From Symbiodinium natans (lineage: Eukaryota > Sar > Dinophyceae > Suessiales > Symbiodiniaceae): 64,000 nt of DNA. A model generated the notes under the pieces. That model was not told the origin of the DNA. It worked only from the letters and a program-made list of their open reading frames with translations, and did not search any database. Location of the stretch: assembly GCA_905221605.1 (NCBI GenBank), contig CAJNDS010001990.1:32501-96500 (forward strand), in the 5' to 3' direction. Positions 20,998 to 30,106 of the stretch are shown here, piece after piece. Both the position numbers and the translations under genes were made by a program. Every line of letters begins with the position of its first letter. Within the stretch, counting starts at the first letter, position 1.

Positions 20998-23505
20998 GGG
21001 TCTGGGTTTGCCCCAGGCCGTGGCAACTTCTGAGCTCGAGTTCCAGAAGAGCAGGCGGCTTGCCTGCTCGTTTAGGAGTTCAGGAGTTCAGGGCTTTAGG
21101 GTTTAGGGTTTAGGGCTAGGGTTTAGGGTTTCGGGTTTAGGGTTCAGGTTGTAGGGTTTCTGGGTTTCAGGGTTTCAGGGCCCTGGGGGGCTTTAGGATG
21201 TTAAGGGGCTTTGGTGGCTTTAGGGGTTTCAGGTTTTTGGGTGTGTCGGGGTTTAAGGGGTTTAAGGTTTGAGGCTCATGGAGTGGTGCGAAGGTTTCAA
21301 GTTTCGGGATTTAGGGTTTAGGGTTTCGGGTTTTGGGTTTAGGGTTTGGGATTTAGGGTTTAGGGTTCAGGGTTTCGGGTTTAGGGTGGTGCAGTGGTGT
21401 CAGGGCTTTAGGACTGATAGCGGTTTCGGAGGGGCTGGGGCGGCTTTGGTTTTGGGCCCTAGTTCTAGGGTTTAGGTCTTGGGGTTGTTGGGTCATGAGG
21501 AACCCCTAAACCCCCAAGAGTACAAGACTTTTGAGAACTTTAAGCCCCCGAACTCCAAGCCCCCAACTCAAACCCTACACCTTCAACCGTGCGGGATGTA
21601 GGGCCCTGAGCCCCGAACCCTAAACCCCAGCCCCTAAACCCTAAACCCGAACCCATATCGAGCAGATAAATTCGCCAGGCTCAATTTCGTGCTTTGGAAC
21701 CACATCGCGAGGTGGGGCAGCATTAGGGTTTGGGATTTAGGGTTTAGGGTTTAGGGAACCCTCAAGCCCCAACTGGTCGTGGGGGTGAAGCTTCCGGCGT
21801 ATGTGGATGAGTGGCAAAGGCCTAAACCCCACACCCTATCCCCCTTCCAACCCTCTTGTGGGCAGTTTCAGGGTTTAGGGTGTCAGCACTCCTTTCGGGG
21901 TACTCCGCAATACAACAGAAGCCCTGAGAAAAGGAAGCCTCCAAAAGTGACCCAAGCTTGGACAACCCCCACGCGCATCTGTTGAAATGGCGTGGCTCCG
22001 TTGTCGGAAGTGTGTAGGTAAGCACCAACCTCTGACATGGCGTTGGGCATTGTCATGTTTTGGAGGGGATTTAACGTTTGTGTTTCAGGTTTAGGTCTTC
22101 AGAGGGTTGTCGGATGACCCTGCCCTGGGAGGCATGTCAAACGCTTCTCGACTCACCAGATCCTGCTTTTGGCTCGGGCCCCAGCGATTACGTTACTTGA
22201 AGCCCTTAGCACCTCATCCCTGAACCCGGAACCCTAAACGCCAAACCCTAACCCTAAACCCTAAACCCCAAACCCCAAACCCCAAACCCGAAACCCGAAA
22301 CCCGAAACCCTAAACCCTAAACCCTAAACCCTATCACCCTAAACCCTGAACCCTGCTCCCGAAGGTGAGATCGGCCGCGGAGGCCAAGCTGAAGCACATG
22401 AAGTTCGCCAAGGTCCAGCCCTCAAAAAGCCTCCACTCAGAAGCCCATACAGAACCGGGCTTAGGAGTTTAGGGTTTAGGGTTTAGGGTTTAGGGTTTAG
22501 GGTTTAGGCCCTAGGCATTAGGCTGCCCGAAGCCGTAAAAACCCAAACCTCGAAGCTCTAAACCCTAAAACTAATGAACCGACTTTTGGTGGAGGGTTTA
22601 GGGTTTAGGGTTTAGGGTTTAGGGTTTAGGGTTTAGGGTTTAGGCTCTAGGCTTTAGGCTTTAGGCTTTAGGTGACGCTAACATCAGCGCCACCATGCTC
22701 TGAACCCCAAAAAATTGAGGAAACTCCCCGCCCGGTAGTTCTCTAGATTCGGGGTCTTCTACATAGTACGGGAGCTTGTCAAAAAAGGATCCCCCCCCAA
22801 AAAAACACAGGGAGGACCCCAATTAGATAACCGCCCAATAGGGTTTGGTTTCGGGTTGTGGGTTTGGGAACCCTAAACGCTAAACCCTAAACCCAAAACC
22901 CAAAACCCTAAACCCTAAACCCTAAACCCTAAACCCTCCACCAAAAGTCGGTTCATTAGTTTTAGGGTTTAGGGCTTCGAGGTTTGGTTTTTACGGCTTC
23001 GGGCAGCCTAATGCCTAAGGCCTAAACCCTAAACCCTAAACCCTAAAACCCTAAACCCTAAACCCTAAACCCTAAACCCTAAACCCTAAACCCTAAACCC
23101 TAAACACTAAACACTAAACCCTAAACCCTAAACCCTAAACCCTAAACCCTAAACCCTAAACCCTAAACCCTTAAACCCTTAAACCCTTAAACCCTTAAAC
23201 CCTTAAACCCTTAAACCCTTAAACCCTTAAACCCTTAAACCCTTAAACCTAAACCCTAGAACCCTAGAACCCTAAAAAACCCCTAAAACCCTAAAACCCT
23301 AAAACCCCAAAACCCTAAAGCCCTAAAACCCTAAAACCCTAAACCCCTAAACCCCTAAACCCCTAAACCCTAAACCCTAAACTCCTAAACTCCAAAACCC
23401 TAAACCCCTAACCCTAAACCCTAAACCCCTAAACCCCTGAACCCTGAGGCCGTCACGGCCGAAGTCATGAGCCGGCTCAAGGATTTGGGCCGGGCCGGGG
23501 CCTGA
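20998..23505 (+). CDS. Multi-exon gene of unknown function
   Basis: Exon-like segments separated by telomeric arrays: 20998-21070 (LGLPQAVATSELEFQKSRRL), 21660-21722 (KFARLNFVLWNHIARWG), 21776-21820 (VVGVKLPAYVDEWQ), 22363-22412 (VRSAAEAKLKHMKFAK), 23449-23505 (AVTAEVMSRLKDLGRAGA, stop TGA). Codon use and the flanking AG/GT signals support exons; I do not recognise a family, and the grouping into one gene is an inference from order and strand. Confidence 0.35.
22737..22832. mobile_element. Introner-like element, family K, copy 2
   Basis: Imperfect inverted arms TTCTCTAGATTCGGGGTC and GGACCCCAATTAGATAACC. Confidence 0.5.
22870..23440. repeat. Long telomeric array with successive variants
   Basis: Blocks of CCCTAAA, CCCTTAAA (23165-23245), CCCTAAAA and CCCCTAAA follow one another. 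Nearby sequence at 22510-22660 and 22930-23030 is an inverted repeat: TTTAGGG array, then a segment containing GTCGGTTCATTAGTTTTAGG, mirrored. Confidence 0.9.
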
Positions 23506-23748
23506 ATAGGGTTTAGGGTTTAGGGTTTAGGGTTTAGGGCTTCGGGCTTAGGGTTTTTGAGGTTTTGGGGAGGGGTGTGGGGCTGGGGGGTTAGGGTTTT
23601 GGGGTTTTTGTGGGTTCAGGGACCAAGGCGAGATGGACAAGGTTAGGTGACCCCGAGACCCTTGAGCCAAGCGGCGACTGCGACTCCACTGACTTCGAGA
23701 GCTGGCAGGTGCACGGGCAAGTGCTGACAGGATGCTGTGAGTTTCAAC

Positions 23749-23846
23749 AGTTGAGATTTGGGATGCTCCCCCTTGTACGAACAGTCCTTAACAAGGATAT
23801 ATATATATGGTACCCCCCCCCCCCGGGACCTACCTTTTTTAAAGCT
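23749..23846. repeat. Left target duplication and terminal inverted repeat
   Basis: TSD 23749-23757, TIR from 23758 to about 23846 (through GGGACCTACCTTTTT). Pairs with 29990-30097. Confidence 0.85.
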
Positions 23847-23929
23847 TGTATTGCTCAGGTTGGTCTCGTGGGGTGGGGGAGAGATAGAAAAATGTATAAT
23901 ATTAATGAGGCTCCTGGAGGGGGCCATTT

Positions 23930-24547
23930 CAAATGCCCCTTGGGGGCCGAAATTTTCTAAGTACAAATGGCGCCCCTGTACTTTGTCTCCCGGGGCCCCC
24001 GGGGGCCACCTTAAAGTACTTTAAAGTGGCCCTGGATCCAAGATCCAAGATCCAAGATTCCCCAAAAAGTTTTTTTGGAATCTTGGATCTTGGATCTTGG
24101 ATCCAGGGCCACTTTAAAGTACTTTAAAGTGGCCCCCTGGGGGCCCAAATCGTCTAAGTACAAACGGTGCCCCTGTACTTTGTCTCTCGGGGCCCCCGGG
24201 GGGCACTTTAAAGTACTTTAAAGTGCCCCCTGGGGGCCCAAATCGTCTAAGTACAAACGGTGTCCCTGTACTTTGTCTCCCGGGGCCCCCGGGGGCCACT
24301 TTAAAGTACTTTAAAGTGGCCCTGGATCCAAGATCCAAGATCCAAGATTCCCCAAAAAGTTTTTTTGGAATCTTGGATCTTGGATCTTGGATCCAGGGCC
24401 ACTTTAAAGTACTTTAAAGTGCCCCCTGGGGGCCCAAATCGTCTAAGTACAAATGGTGCCCCTGTACTTTGTCTCTCGGGGCCCCCGGGGGGCACTTTAA
24501 AGTACTTTAAAGTGCCCTCTGGGGGCCCAAATCGTCTAAGTACAAAG
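23930..24547. repeat. Nested palindromic array inside the transposon
   Basis: Repeated units built from the perfect 20-bp palindrome ACTTTAAAGTACTTTAAAGT, GC-rich palindromes (GGGGCCCCCGGGGG) and an 84-bp hairpin whose arms are three GGATCTT units around AAAAAGTTTTTTT (24029-24111 and again 24318-24400, 289 bp apart). The block could fold into several cruciforms. Confidence 0.92.
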
Positions 24548-24935
24548 GCTCTGGGCGCTATAATCCGCAACATTTCAGTTGTATAGCAACTCTATACCTG
24601 TACCCATGTATTCCTACATCCTAAATCATATTAATATAATACAGAACATAGCATCACACATTATGTAGGGGCTCAACACTTCATGGTATCACACATTATA
24701 TGGGAGCAATAATCCTTCACAATTTAGTTATATAGCAACTCGATATCTATAACGGGTACTGGTACAATGGCATGATGCACATTACACATATATATACAGA
24801 CTCTGATGGCAATAACCTTCATCACTTTACGTATATAGCAAATTCTGCATCTGTACTCAAACATTACTAAATCATATTAAACATATAGTACAGCTCATGG
24901 CATTGTTAATTATGCGTCCCAACGCATGAGTAGCC
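24548..24935. repeat. AT-rich subterminal region with diverged direct repeats
   Basis: Three imperfect copies of a motif containing TAATCC..CA.....AGTTGTATAGCAACTC at about 24552, 24708 and 24812, roughly 100-155 bp apart. Placed where transposase-binding or promoter sequences would be expected; function inferred only. Confidence 0.6.
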
Positions 24936-24980
24936 TTGAATGTTCAAATCAACAGCTCGCCCTGCTATCCTTTCGACTTC

Positions 24981-25478
24981 ATGGCGTGTTTCAACGTCAG
25001 TGGTCACGTCACCATCGGCAAGGGGCAAGCTACCATGATCTTAACACCTACGACCTCCGATGATCCCATGACGACGACCCCGTCCAGCGAGTCCAGCGTA
25101 ATGGCATCAGTGCAACCTGAGAGCCTCCAATCGCAAATCGAGACCATCCGCTACAACATCTCCAACAATGTCATAGAGGTCCACGACTCTCGGAAGCCGG
25201 TCACTCGCACGGTGCTCTCCACGATGATGTGCAACATACAGCGGCAGTTGAGTCTATCACCTGTCGGACTTGTCGGTCCATGGCCACAGATGGCAACAGA
25301 AAAATTGGAACAAGTTCTTCGTGTTCCCAAGCGTGCTCGCAGCAAGCACAGCTCCCCGGCACAAGCACTTTGCGATGGACATGTGGATGATGGCCCCTCC
25401 TCAGAGAACGTGCTTCCCAAAGAGAAAAATGGACGCAAGTCGCTTCTTGTTTCAATAGTCATACTTTTGAATATATGA
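24981..25478 (+). CDS. Transposon ORF1, N-terminal part (unknown)
   Basis: ATG 24981 gives 165 residues. No recognised domain; Ser/Thr-rich middle (DDPMTTTPSSESS), a basic patch near residue 118 (PKRARSKH) that could be nuclear-localising, and a hydrophobic end that looks like intron read-through (LLVSIVILLNI). The open frame at 25497-25952 is in the same phase after a 20-bp gap with three stops, so the two are probably exons of one protein. Confidence 0.5.
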   Translation: MACFNVSGHVTIGKGQATMILTPTTSDDPMTTTPSSESSVMASVQPESLQSQIETIRYNISNNVIEVHDSRKPVTRTVLSTMMCNIQRQLSLSPVGLVGPWPQMATEKLEQVLRVPKRARSKHSSPAQALCDGHVDDGPSSENVLPKEKNGRKSLLVSIVILLNI

Positions 25479-25496
25479 GGGCTGTAGGCTACGTAA

Positions 25497-25952
25497 GATC
25501 AAAAAACCCTGTCAATATCCCCCAACTACAACCATCATCTCGAAATCGCACCAAACACAACCACACCCAGGAGTCCCGTCTCGAGCTCATCTTCAAGTTC
25601 TTCCAGTTCGGAGTCGGCAAGCTCGTCGCAGTCTTCTTCTAAGAAGTCAACCAAGCGCCAGAAGAAAACCGAGAAGGTAGCCTCGTCACCGTCGTCATCA
25701 AAGTCGACAAAGTCAAAGCTTACCCCAGAGATTGCGACGGACATCTTGGATTGCTTCCTGGTGGAACACCCCCAGTTTCTAGAGTTGGAGGCGAACAAGC
25801 AGGACCTTGAAGCAACTGTCGCCACCCTTGAGCAGCAAGTTGAAAAGCACGAGACTCGCATCTTCATCCTGGAGAGCGACATCCAGGAGTATGAGTACGA
25901 GAACGCACAACTTCGTCAGAAACTCGAGGAGCTCCAGAAAAACCTTCCCTAG
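25497..25952 (+). CDS. Transposon ORF1, C-terminal part: Ser-rich/basic linker and coiled coil
   Basis: No ATG occurs in this frame, supporting a second exon of the gene starting at 24981. It reads a polyserine tract, a Lys/Ser-rich linker (KKSTKRQKKTEKV), then about 65 residues of leucine-heptad coiled coil (LEANKQDLEATVATLEQQVE through LRQKLEELQ), stop TAG 25950. A dimerisation or DNA-organising partner of the ATPase/transposase is plausible but unproven. Confidence 0.5.
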   Translation, partial: DQKTLSISPNYNHHLEIAPNTTTPRSPVSSSSSSSSSSESASSSQSSSKKSTKRQKKTEKVASSPSSSKSTKSKLTPEIATDILDCFLVEHPQFLELEANKQDLEATVATLEQQVEKHETRIFILESDIQEYEYENAQLRQKLEELQKNLP

Positions 25953-25953
25953 T

Positions 25954-26015
25954 TCCGACATACGTGAAAGTGGTGGAACACCGGGTGCCAGGACGCATCA
26001 AGCCTTTGAGAACGA
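25954..26015. repeat. Internal duplication of a transposase fragment
   Basis: 62 bp starting two bases after the coiled-coil stop codon repeat 29469-29530 of the transposase gene with a single visible mismatch (CACCGGGTG versus CACCGCGTG). The rest of the transposase is absent here, so it is a relic of an internal rearrangement or recombination. Confidence 0.9.
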
Positions 26016-26052
26016 CGTTTCTTTCCACTAGGTATGCCTGTAGAGAGAGCCA

Positions 26053-26218
26053 GCTTCATGTCGAGTAAAAGGATGGCCGACTTTGCAACATAAGCAGTGT
26101 CATGTTCCCTCACACATCTGCCCCTAGACGTGTGCTTCATGTTGAGTAAAAGGATGGCCGACTTTGCAACATAAGCAGTGTCATGTTCCCTCACACATCT
26201 GCTCCTAGACGTGTGCTT
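26053..26218. repeat. 81-bp direct tandem repeat upstream of the ATPase gene
   Basis: Two near-identical copies (26053-26133, 26134-26214) with core AGTAAAAGGATGGCCGACTT, ending about 57 bp before the ATPase ATG. Possibly a promoter or transposase-binding repeat. Confidence 0.9.
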
Positions 26219-26274
26219 GCAGCCTGCTCTTTGTCTCAACAGAAACCATACGAGCTGATCTGTTCCCCACCCCC

Positions 26275-28206
26275 ATGGCGAACCTCGAACGAATGCTAGA
26301 TGAAGCAATGGCGAAATGTGGTGCGAAAAGTTGCTCTCTGGCCACAACATCCACCCCTGTGTACGAGGTCAAAAGAGACTCTGAATTTGCCCTCAAGGAC
26401 TTTGTCAAGCACGCGTGTCGTCCGGTAGACCATGCCAAATCATGCACCCTCGTCCTCGATGCCCACTACAACATCCCTGAGTTAGGCATTATCTCAGCAC
26501 TATGCGAGCGACTCCAAGATCAAGATTACTCTGTTCTTCCTCCTCATCTGCAGCCTGCTGAGGCCATGCCCTCGGGAACCACAGTTTCGTACATCATCAA
26601 CAACTCGGAGGACGGGGTTCTCGACATTCTTCGCGTCATGTCCTTTACCGGGAAGGTGCCAACAAAGCAGGCTCGCGCGTACTGCACTGGCTCTGCTGTA
26701 GTGCCCGCCTTTAGACAGGGACCATGGACTTGGGTAAAGGCCGTCCATTACCTCATGGACATGCTTCCGGGGCATCATGTCGTCTGGTGGCGTCTCTCTC
26801 AGGCACAGGGTGGACAAGGCATCCAGAGGTCCTCGTCTTCTCAGCAGCAATGGTGCCCTGAAGATGAGGAACTCTTGGCAGGAGTGGAGTACATCAACAA
26901 AAAGGCTCCTGACCAAGATGATGAGAACCAACAATACGTGTGGATCCTGAGACAAATACGTCCGGACAGTGGCACTCCTATCGCGGGGTGGCCCAAGTCT
27001 GAGGTCAAACTCATGGCCCAAAACAAATCCCGGGCAGCAGGAGGAGCATCTTCATCTCGATTCTTCCCCTTCACAACCATGAGCTTGAAGCCGTTCATGC
27101 ACGCGTTTCTGCTGCCCATGGTGTTCCCCTTGATGCTCTCCTACGGCATCATCACTGTGGGTTGGCCGGGCGTGGGCAAGACCCCATTTCTCATCGTCCT
27201 CAGTCTCGCACTCGGTCGCTACCACATCAACAAGAATGGACATGCTCACATTCGTCCTGGTTGGAGACGAGCCAAAGCTATGGACAACTTCAGGCACAAG
27301 TGTGGCCAGTCACATGAAGGCATAATCTTGGACGACCCCACCATCGAAAAGATCGAGGCGTCCGACTTGAAATCTTGGCTCACTTCGGAGGAAGACCAAA
27401 ATTGCACGGGGCGTTACAACGATGTGAAATTGGCCCGGAATGGTCTCAGGGCGTTGGCTTCGAATGATCTTGAGGAATCGGATGAGCCTCCGCCTGATAG
27501 ACTGAGCACCTCGATCACTGCTGCTGAGTTCATGAAGCTCACACGCAAGCTCTTTCAGGCATACAAGGAAGCTGATGTTCTGGCCATCTTGAAACGTTCC
27601 ATCGTCTTCGTCTTCGGGAAACATGCCGTCTACCTGCGACTCCCTGACCAGGACTTGGGTGCCCCAGTTCATCGCATACTCGTGAGCCAGCTCCATGCCG
27701 ACCTCTTCTGCGAAAGGGACAAGGAGTTTTATGCCAAATACAAGATTGGCGTCGAGGAGCTCCCCCCAACCTTTGAGGAGGATGTCAAATGCGAACAGGC
27801 CCTCATCCTTCATGGTCTGGCTGACCTCGCACACGCAGGACGCCCAAGCACTTACATCAAGAGCATCAACACGAAAATCGCCGACAAGCTTCAGGACATC
27901 AGCCGGGAAACCAACACGACATGGCTACCTTCCTCGCAGTCTTCAGATGAAGATGCTGCTCCAAAGCACACAGGCCCTGTGGTGCCACATGCAGCCCCGC
28001 CTCCGGGTACTCCTCGCAGACGCCTTGGAGATTTTGTTTATCCAACTCCGACCCGCCGGGTAAGGATGAAGTCCTGCAATGCTGCAGCACAATCGTCGGT
28101 TCCCCAGCCTGAGGAAGAGGCAGCACAATCATCAGTTCCGCAGCCTGACAAAGCCACTGACTCCTTCTCCGGAGAGGAGGACGCAGCCCATACCCTACAC
28201 TCGTGA
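26275..28206 (+). CDS. Transposon-encoded SF3-like AAA+ ATPase
   Basis: 643 residues from ATG 26275, stop TGA 28204. Walker A is GWPGVGKT (residues 296-303), Walker B IILDD (350-354), and a sensor/motif C ASN ends at Asn397; spacing and the stretch DLKSWLTSEEDQ...K between B and C resemble superfamily 3 helicases of Rep proteins and related AAA+ ATPases. The N-terminal 280 residues match nothing I know; the C-terminal 90 are Pro/Ser-rich with a duplicated SSVPQPxxxAAQ motif. It sits between the coiled-coil and transposase genes, same strand, so a role as helicase or target/assembly ATPase for transposition is inferred. A purely cellular ATPase is unlikely inside the TIR-bounded element. Confidence 0.8.
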   Translation: MANLERMLDEAMAKCGAKSCSLATTSTPVYEVKRDSEFALKDFVKHACRPVDHAKSCTLVLDAHYNIPELGIISALCERLQDQDYSVLPPHLQPAEAMPSGTTVSYIINNSEDGVLDILRVMSFTGKVPTKQARAYCTGSAVVPAFRQGPWTWVKAVHYLMDMLPGHHVVWWRLSQAQGGQGIQRSSSSQQQWCPEDEELLAGVEYINKKAPDQDDENQQYVWILRQIRPDSGTPIAGWPKSEVKLMAQNKSRAAGGASSSRFFPFTTMSLKPFMHAFLLPMVFPLMLSYGIITVGWPGVGKTPFLIVLSLALGRYHINKNGHAHIRPGWRRAKAMDNFRHKCGQSHEGIILDDPTIEKIEASDLKSWLTSEEDQNCTGRYNDVKLARNGLRALASNDLEESDEPPPDRLSTSITAAEFMKLTRKLFQAYKEADVLAILKRSIVFVFGKHAVYLRLPDQDLGAPVHRILVSQLHADLFCERDKEFYAKYKIGVEELPPTFEEDVKCEQALILHGLADLAHAGRPSTYIKSINTKIADKLQDISRETNTTWLPSSQSSDEDAAPKHTGPVVPHAAPPPGTPRRRLGDFVYPTPTRRVRMKSCNAAAQSSVPQPEEEAAQSSVPQPDKATDSFSGEEDAAHTLHS

Positions 28207-28494
28207 TTTATGACCTCAACAGGATGTACACTCAACATGTGGCCTCGGACCAGTGACCACGGTGTGAACCGCTCCTGCAACGCAGAAACATTATCAACTC
28301 ACAAGCGACTGAAATGTCAAGCGAAAAATGTGCGATGCATGTGTGAGTGCGGTGCTGCTCGCATGTGTGACTGTGATGCTGTTCTGATTCTGTAAATCGT
28401 GTGCTTTTACGCAACATACTTCAAGGCACTGCAATTTGAACCAGTTGCGCTCAAGCACTATATCCTTCGCCCTTCGCACTACTCGCGTGAGCTC

Positions 28495-29736
28495 ATGGCC
28501 CCCAAGGTAGCCAAACGCCCTGGAGCATCCTTCGTAGCCAAGAAGGGCAAGTTGCGTGCCACGCAGAAACGGCCTGCTTCCATCAAGTCCAAGACTTACA
28601 AGGCCATTCCATACGTGAAGGATCCTTCAGCTCTCCCAGGTCGTGGGCTTCGTGGTGATCAGACGAAGTGGTGCCGGAGCTACCCGGACATCATCAAGGC
28701 CAGCAACAAGTCCCTCATCGACATGCTGGTGAAAGACAAGATCCTACCGAAGTGGCAAGGGAGTCGATGTCCACACTGCCATAAGGGAACCCTTTCGGGA
28801 TTGGTCCGCAAGCCCAACACAAAGGAGGATACGTGGAAACATCGCTGCAACCATAAGGGTTGCCAGCGATACCTGAGTCCGCATCACTTGCATCCCGTCT
28901 TCGTTGACGCTGGTGGTCCGGCTTCCACAGATCTTCAGACGCAGGCTTCTGTGCTACTCCTCAAACTTATTGGTGTTTCGGCAGCATCCATCCACAAGAT
29001 AACGCATGTGAACCACAAGGCCATCCAAGACCTCGAGGGCAAGTTAGCCGATGTTCGTAGGCGTTTCGTGGAGGTCAAGCAAAAGGACATCAAGTTGGGC
29101 GACTGCCGTTCTTGGCAAGATGTCGAGGGGGACGAGGCCACGTTCACCAAAACAAATGAGAAACACGGAGACCAGACCAAGCCAATCAGATGGGAGCAAT
29201 GGTTGGGGCTGGTTCAACGTGGTCGACCGGATACTCTCATCTTGGAGCGCCTCAACCCGCCTAAGACCGTCAAGAGGGCACCCGGTCCAGGCGCTGTGCG
29301 ACGTGTAGAGTGGCGACCACTTGCAGAGAAGCATTTAAAGGGTCGTGCCGTGATTTTCCACACGGACTCTGCCAAGAGTTATAAACTCAAGGTAGACCGC
29401 GTTGTACATGATCGGGTTGTTCATGCCAAGAAAAGGGTGCTGGTCAATGGAAAGTATGTTTGGAAGGCTCCGACATACGTGAAAGTGGTGGAACACCGCG
29501 TGCCAGGACGCATCAAGCCTTTGAGAACGAAGGCCGGTACTCAAATCATCGATAGAGCCTGGCGGTTCCTTAAGGAGAGAATCTCCCTGAACCAGCACAC
29601 CAGGGCAGGTAGCCTCGTGATGCGCAACAAAATTCGCTCCGCCCAGTATGCATACTGGACGCGGGGCACAGATCTCTGGCTCGAGACTGGCAAACTCTTC
29701 ACTTGGGCAATGCGAGAAATCGTGCAGCCCAGGTGA
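28495..29736 (+). CDS. IS1595/Merlin-like DDE transposase
   Basis: 413 residues from ATG 28495 (upstream in-frame codons lack an ATG), stop TGA 29734. The N-terminal region is basic; a zinc ribbon follows with Cys92-x2-Cys95 and Cys118-x4-Cys123; then the catalytic core with Asp213 (VEGDEATF), Asp291 (FHTDSAKSY) and, at the third acidic position, Asp353 (IIDRAWRFLK) where IS1595/Merlin enzymes usually have Glu (xIExFW). It cuts and joins DNA ends during transposition. The frame is intact. The stop codon lies in CCCAGGTGAGTGAG, which also reads as a strong splice donor, so an alternative C-terminus is possible. Confidence 0.85.
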   Translation: MAPKVAKRPGASFVAKKGKLRATQKRPASIKSKTYKAIPYVKDPSALPGRGLRGDQTKWCRSYPDIIKASNKSLIDMLVKDKILPKWQGSRCPHCHKGTLSGLVRKPNTKEDTWKHRCNHKGCQRYLSPHHLHPVFVDAGGPASTDLQTQASVLLLKLIGVSAASIHKITHVNHKAIQDLEGKLADVRRRFVEVKQKDIKLGDCRSWQDVEGDEATFTKTNEKHGDQTKPIRWEQWLGLVQRGRPDTLILERLNPPKTVKRAPGPGAVRRVEWRPLAEKHLKGRAVIFHTDSAKSYKLKVDRVVHDRVVHAKKRVLVNGKYVWKAPTYVKVVEHRVPGRIKPLRTKAGTQIIDRAWRFLKERISLNQHTRAGSLVMRNKIRSAQYAYWTRGTDLWLETGKLFTWAMREIVQPR

Positions 29737-29759
29737 GTGAGTGTGCTGGTTTCCGATCG

Positions 29760-29945
29760 CTGCCTTTCCGACTGTCTGACTCAAGCCTGCTGGGGTACAA
29801 GGCAATGCAAAAAGGTTATCTGCTTGTCGTCGTCCCACTCTTCATCCAAATGCTGCCTTTCCAAATGTCTGACTCAAACCTACGGGGGTAGAGGCCGACA
29901 CTAAAGGTCATCTGCTTGTCATCGTCCCACTCTCTATCCAAATGC
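29760..29945. repeat. 93-bp subterminal tandem repeats, right side
   Basis: Two imperfect copies (29760-29852, 29853-29944) sharing CTGCCTTTCC, GTCTGACTCAA and ATCTGCTTGTC, plus the start of a third. They mirror in position the left subterminal repeats but not in sequence. Confidence 0.85.
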
Positions 29946-29989
29946 TGCATCAACTGTCTTGCCACTGCAAAAATTAAGCAACAACACTC

Positions 29990-30106
29990 AAAAAGGTAGG
30001 TCCCGGGAGGGGGGGGTAGCATATATATATATATATATATGGCACCCCCTACAAAATTCCCTTTTAAGGGGCTGTTAGTATAAGGGGAAGATCCCAAAGT
30101 TGAGAT
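29990..30106. repeat. Right terminal inverted repeat and target duplication
   Basis: AAAAGGTAGGTCCCGGGAGG, (TA)n, then TTAGTATAAGGGGAAGATCC and CAA; the complement of the left arm. TSD 30098-30106. Confidence 0.85.

Larger units (their letters stand above)
23758..30097 (+). mobile_element. 6.34-kb DNA transposon with TIRs, 9-bp TSD, ATPase and DDE transposase
   Basis: The left end starts TTGGGATGCTCCCCCTTGTA and the right end finishes with the matching complement (...GGGGAAGATCCCAA). The arms are about 90-105 bp, each containing (TA)n, a C or G run and GGGACCTACC/GGTAGGTCCC. The 9-bp sequence AGTTGAGAT lies on both sides (23749-23757 and 30098-30106), as expected for a target-site duplication; Merlin/IS1595-type elements make 8-9 bp duplications. 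Inside, all on +: nested hairpins, AT-rich subterminal repeats, a Ser-rich/coiled-coil ORF, an SF3-like ATPase and an IS1595-like transposase. GC content and repeat style differ from the flanks (no telomeric repeat inside). The termini match the family C introners. Confidence 0.88.

Noticed and set aside
23610-23757. Exon-like frame ETLEPSGDCDSTDFESWQVH just before the transposon
   Set aside because: Stop-free but no boundary signals or family; it may be an exon of the interrupted gene, but I could not decide.
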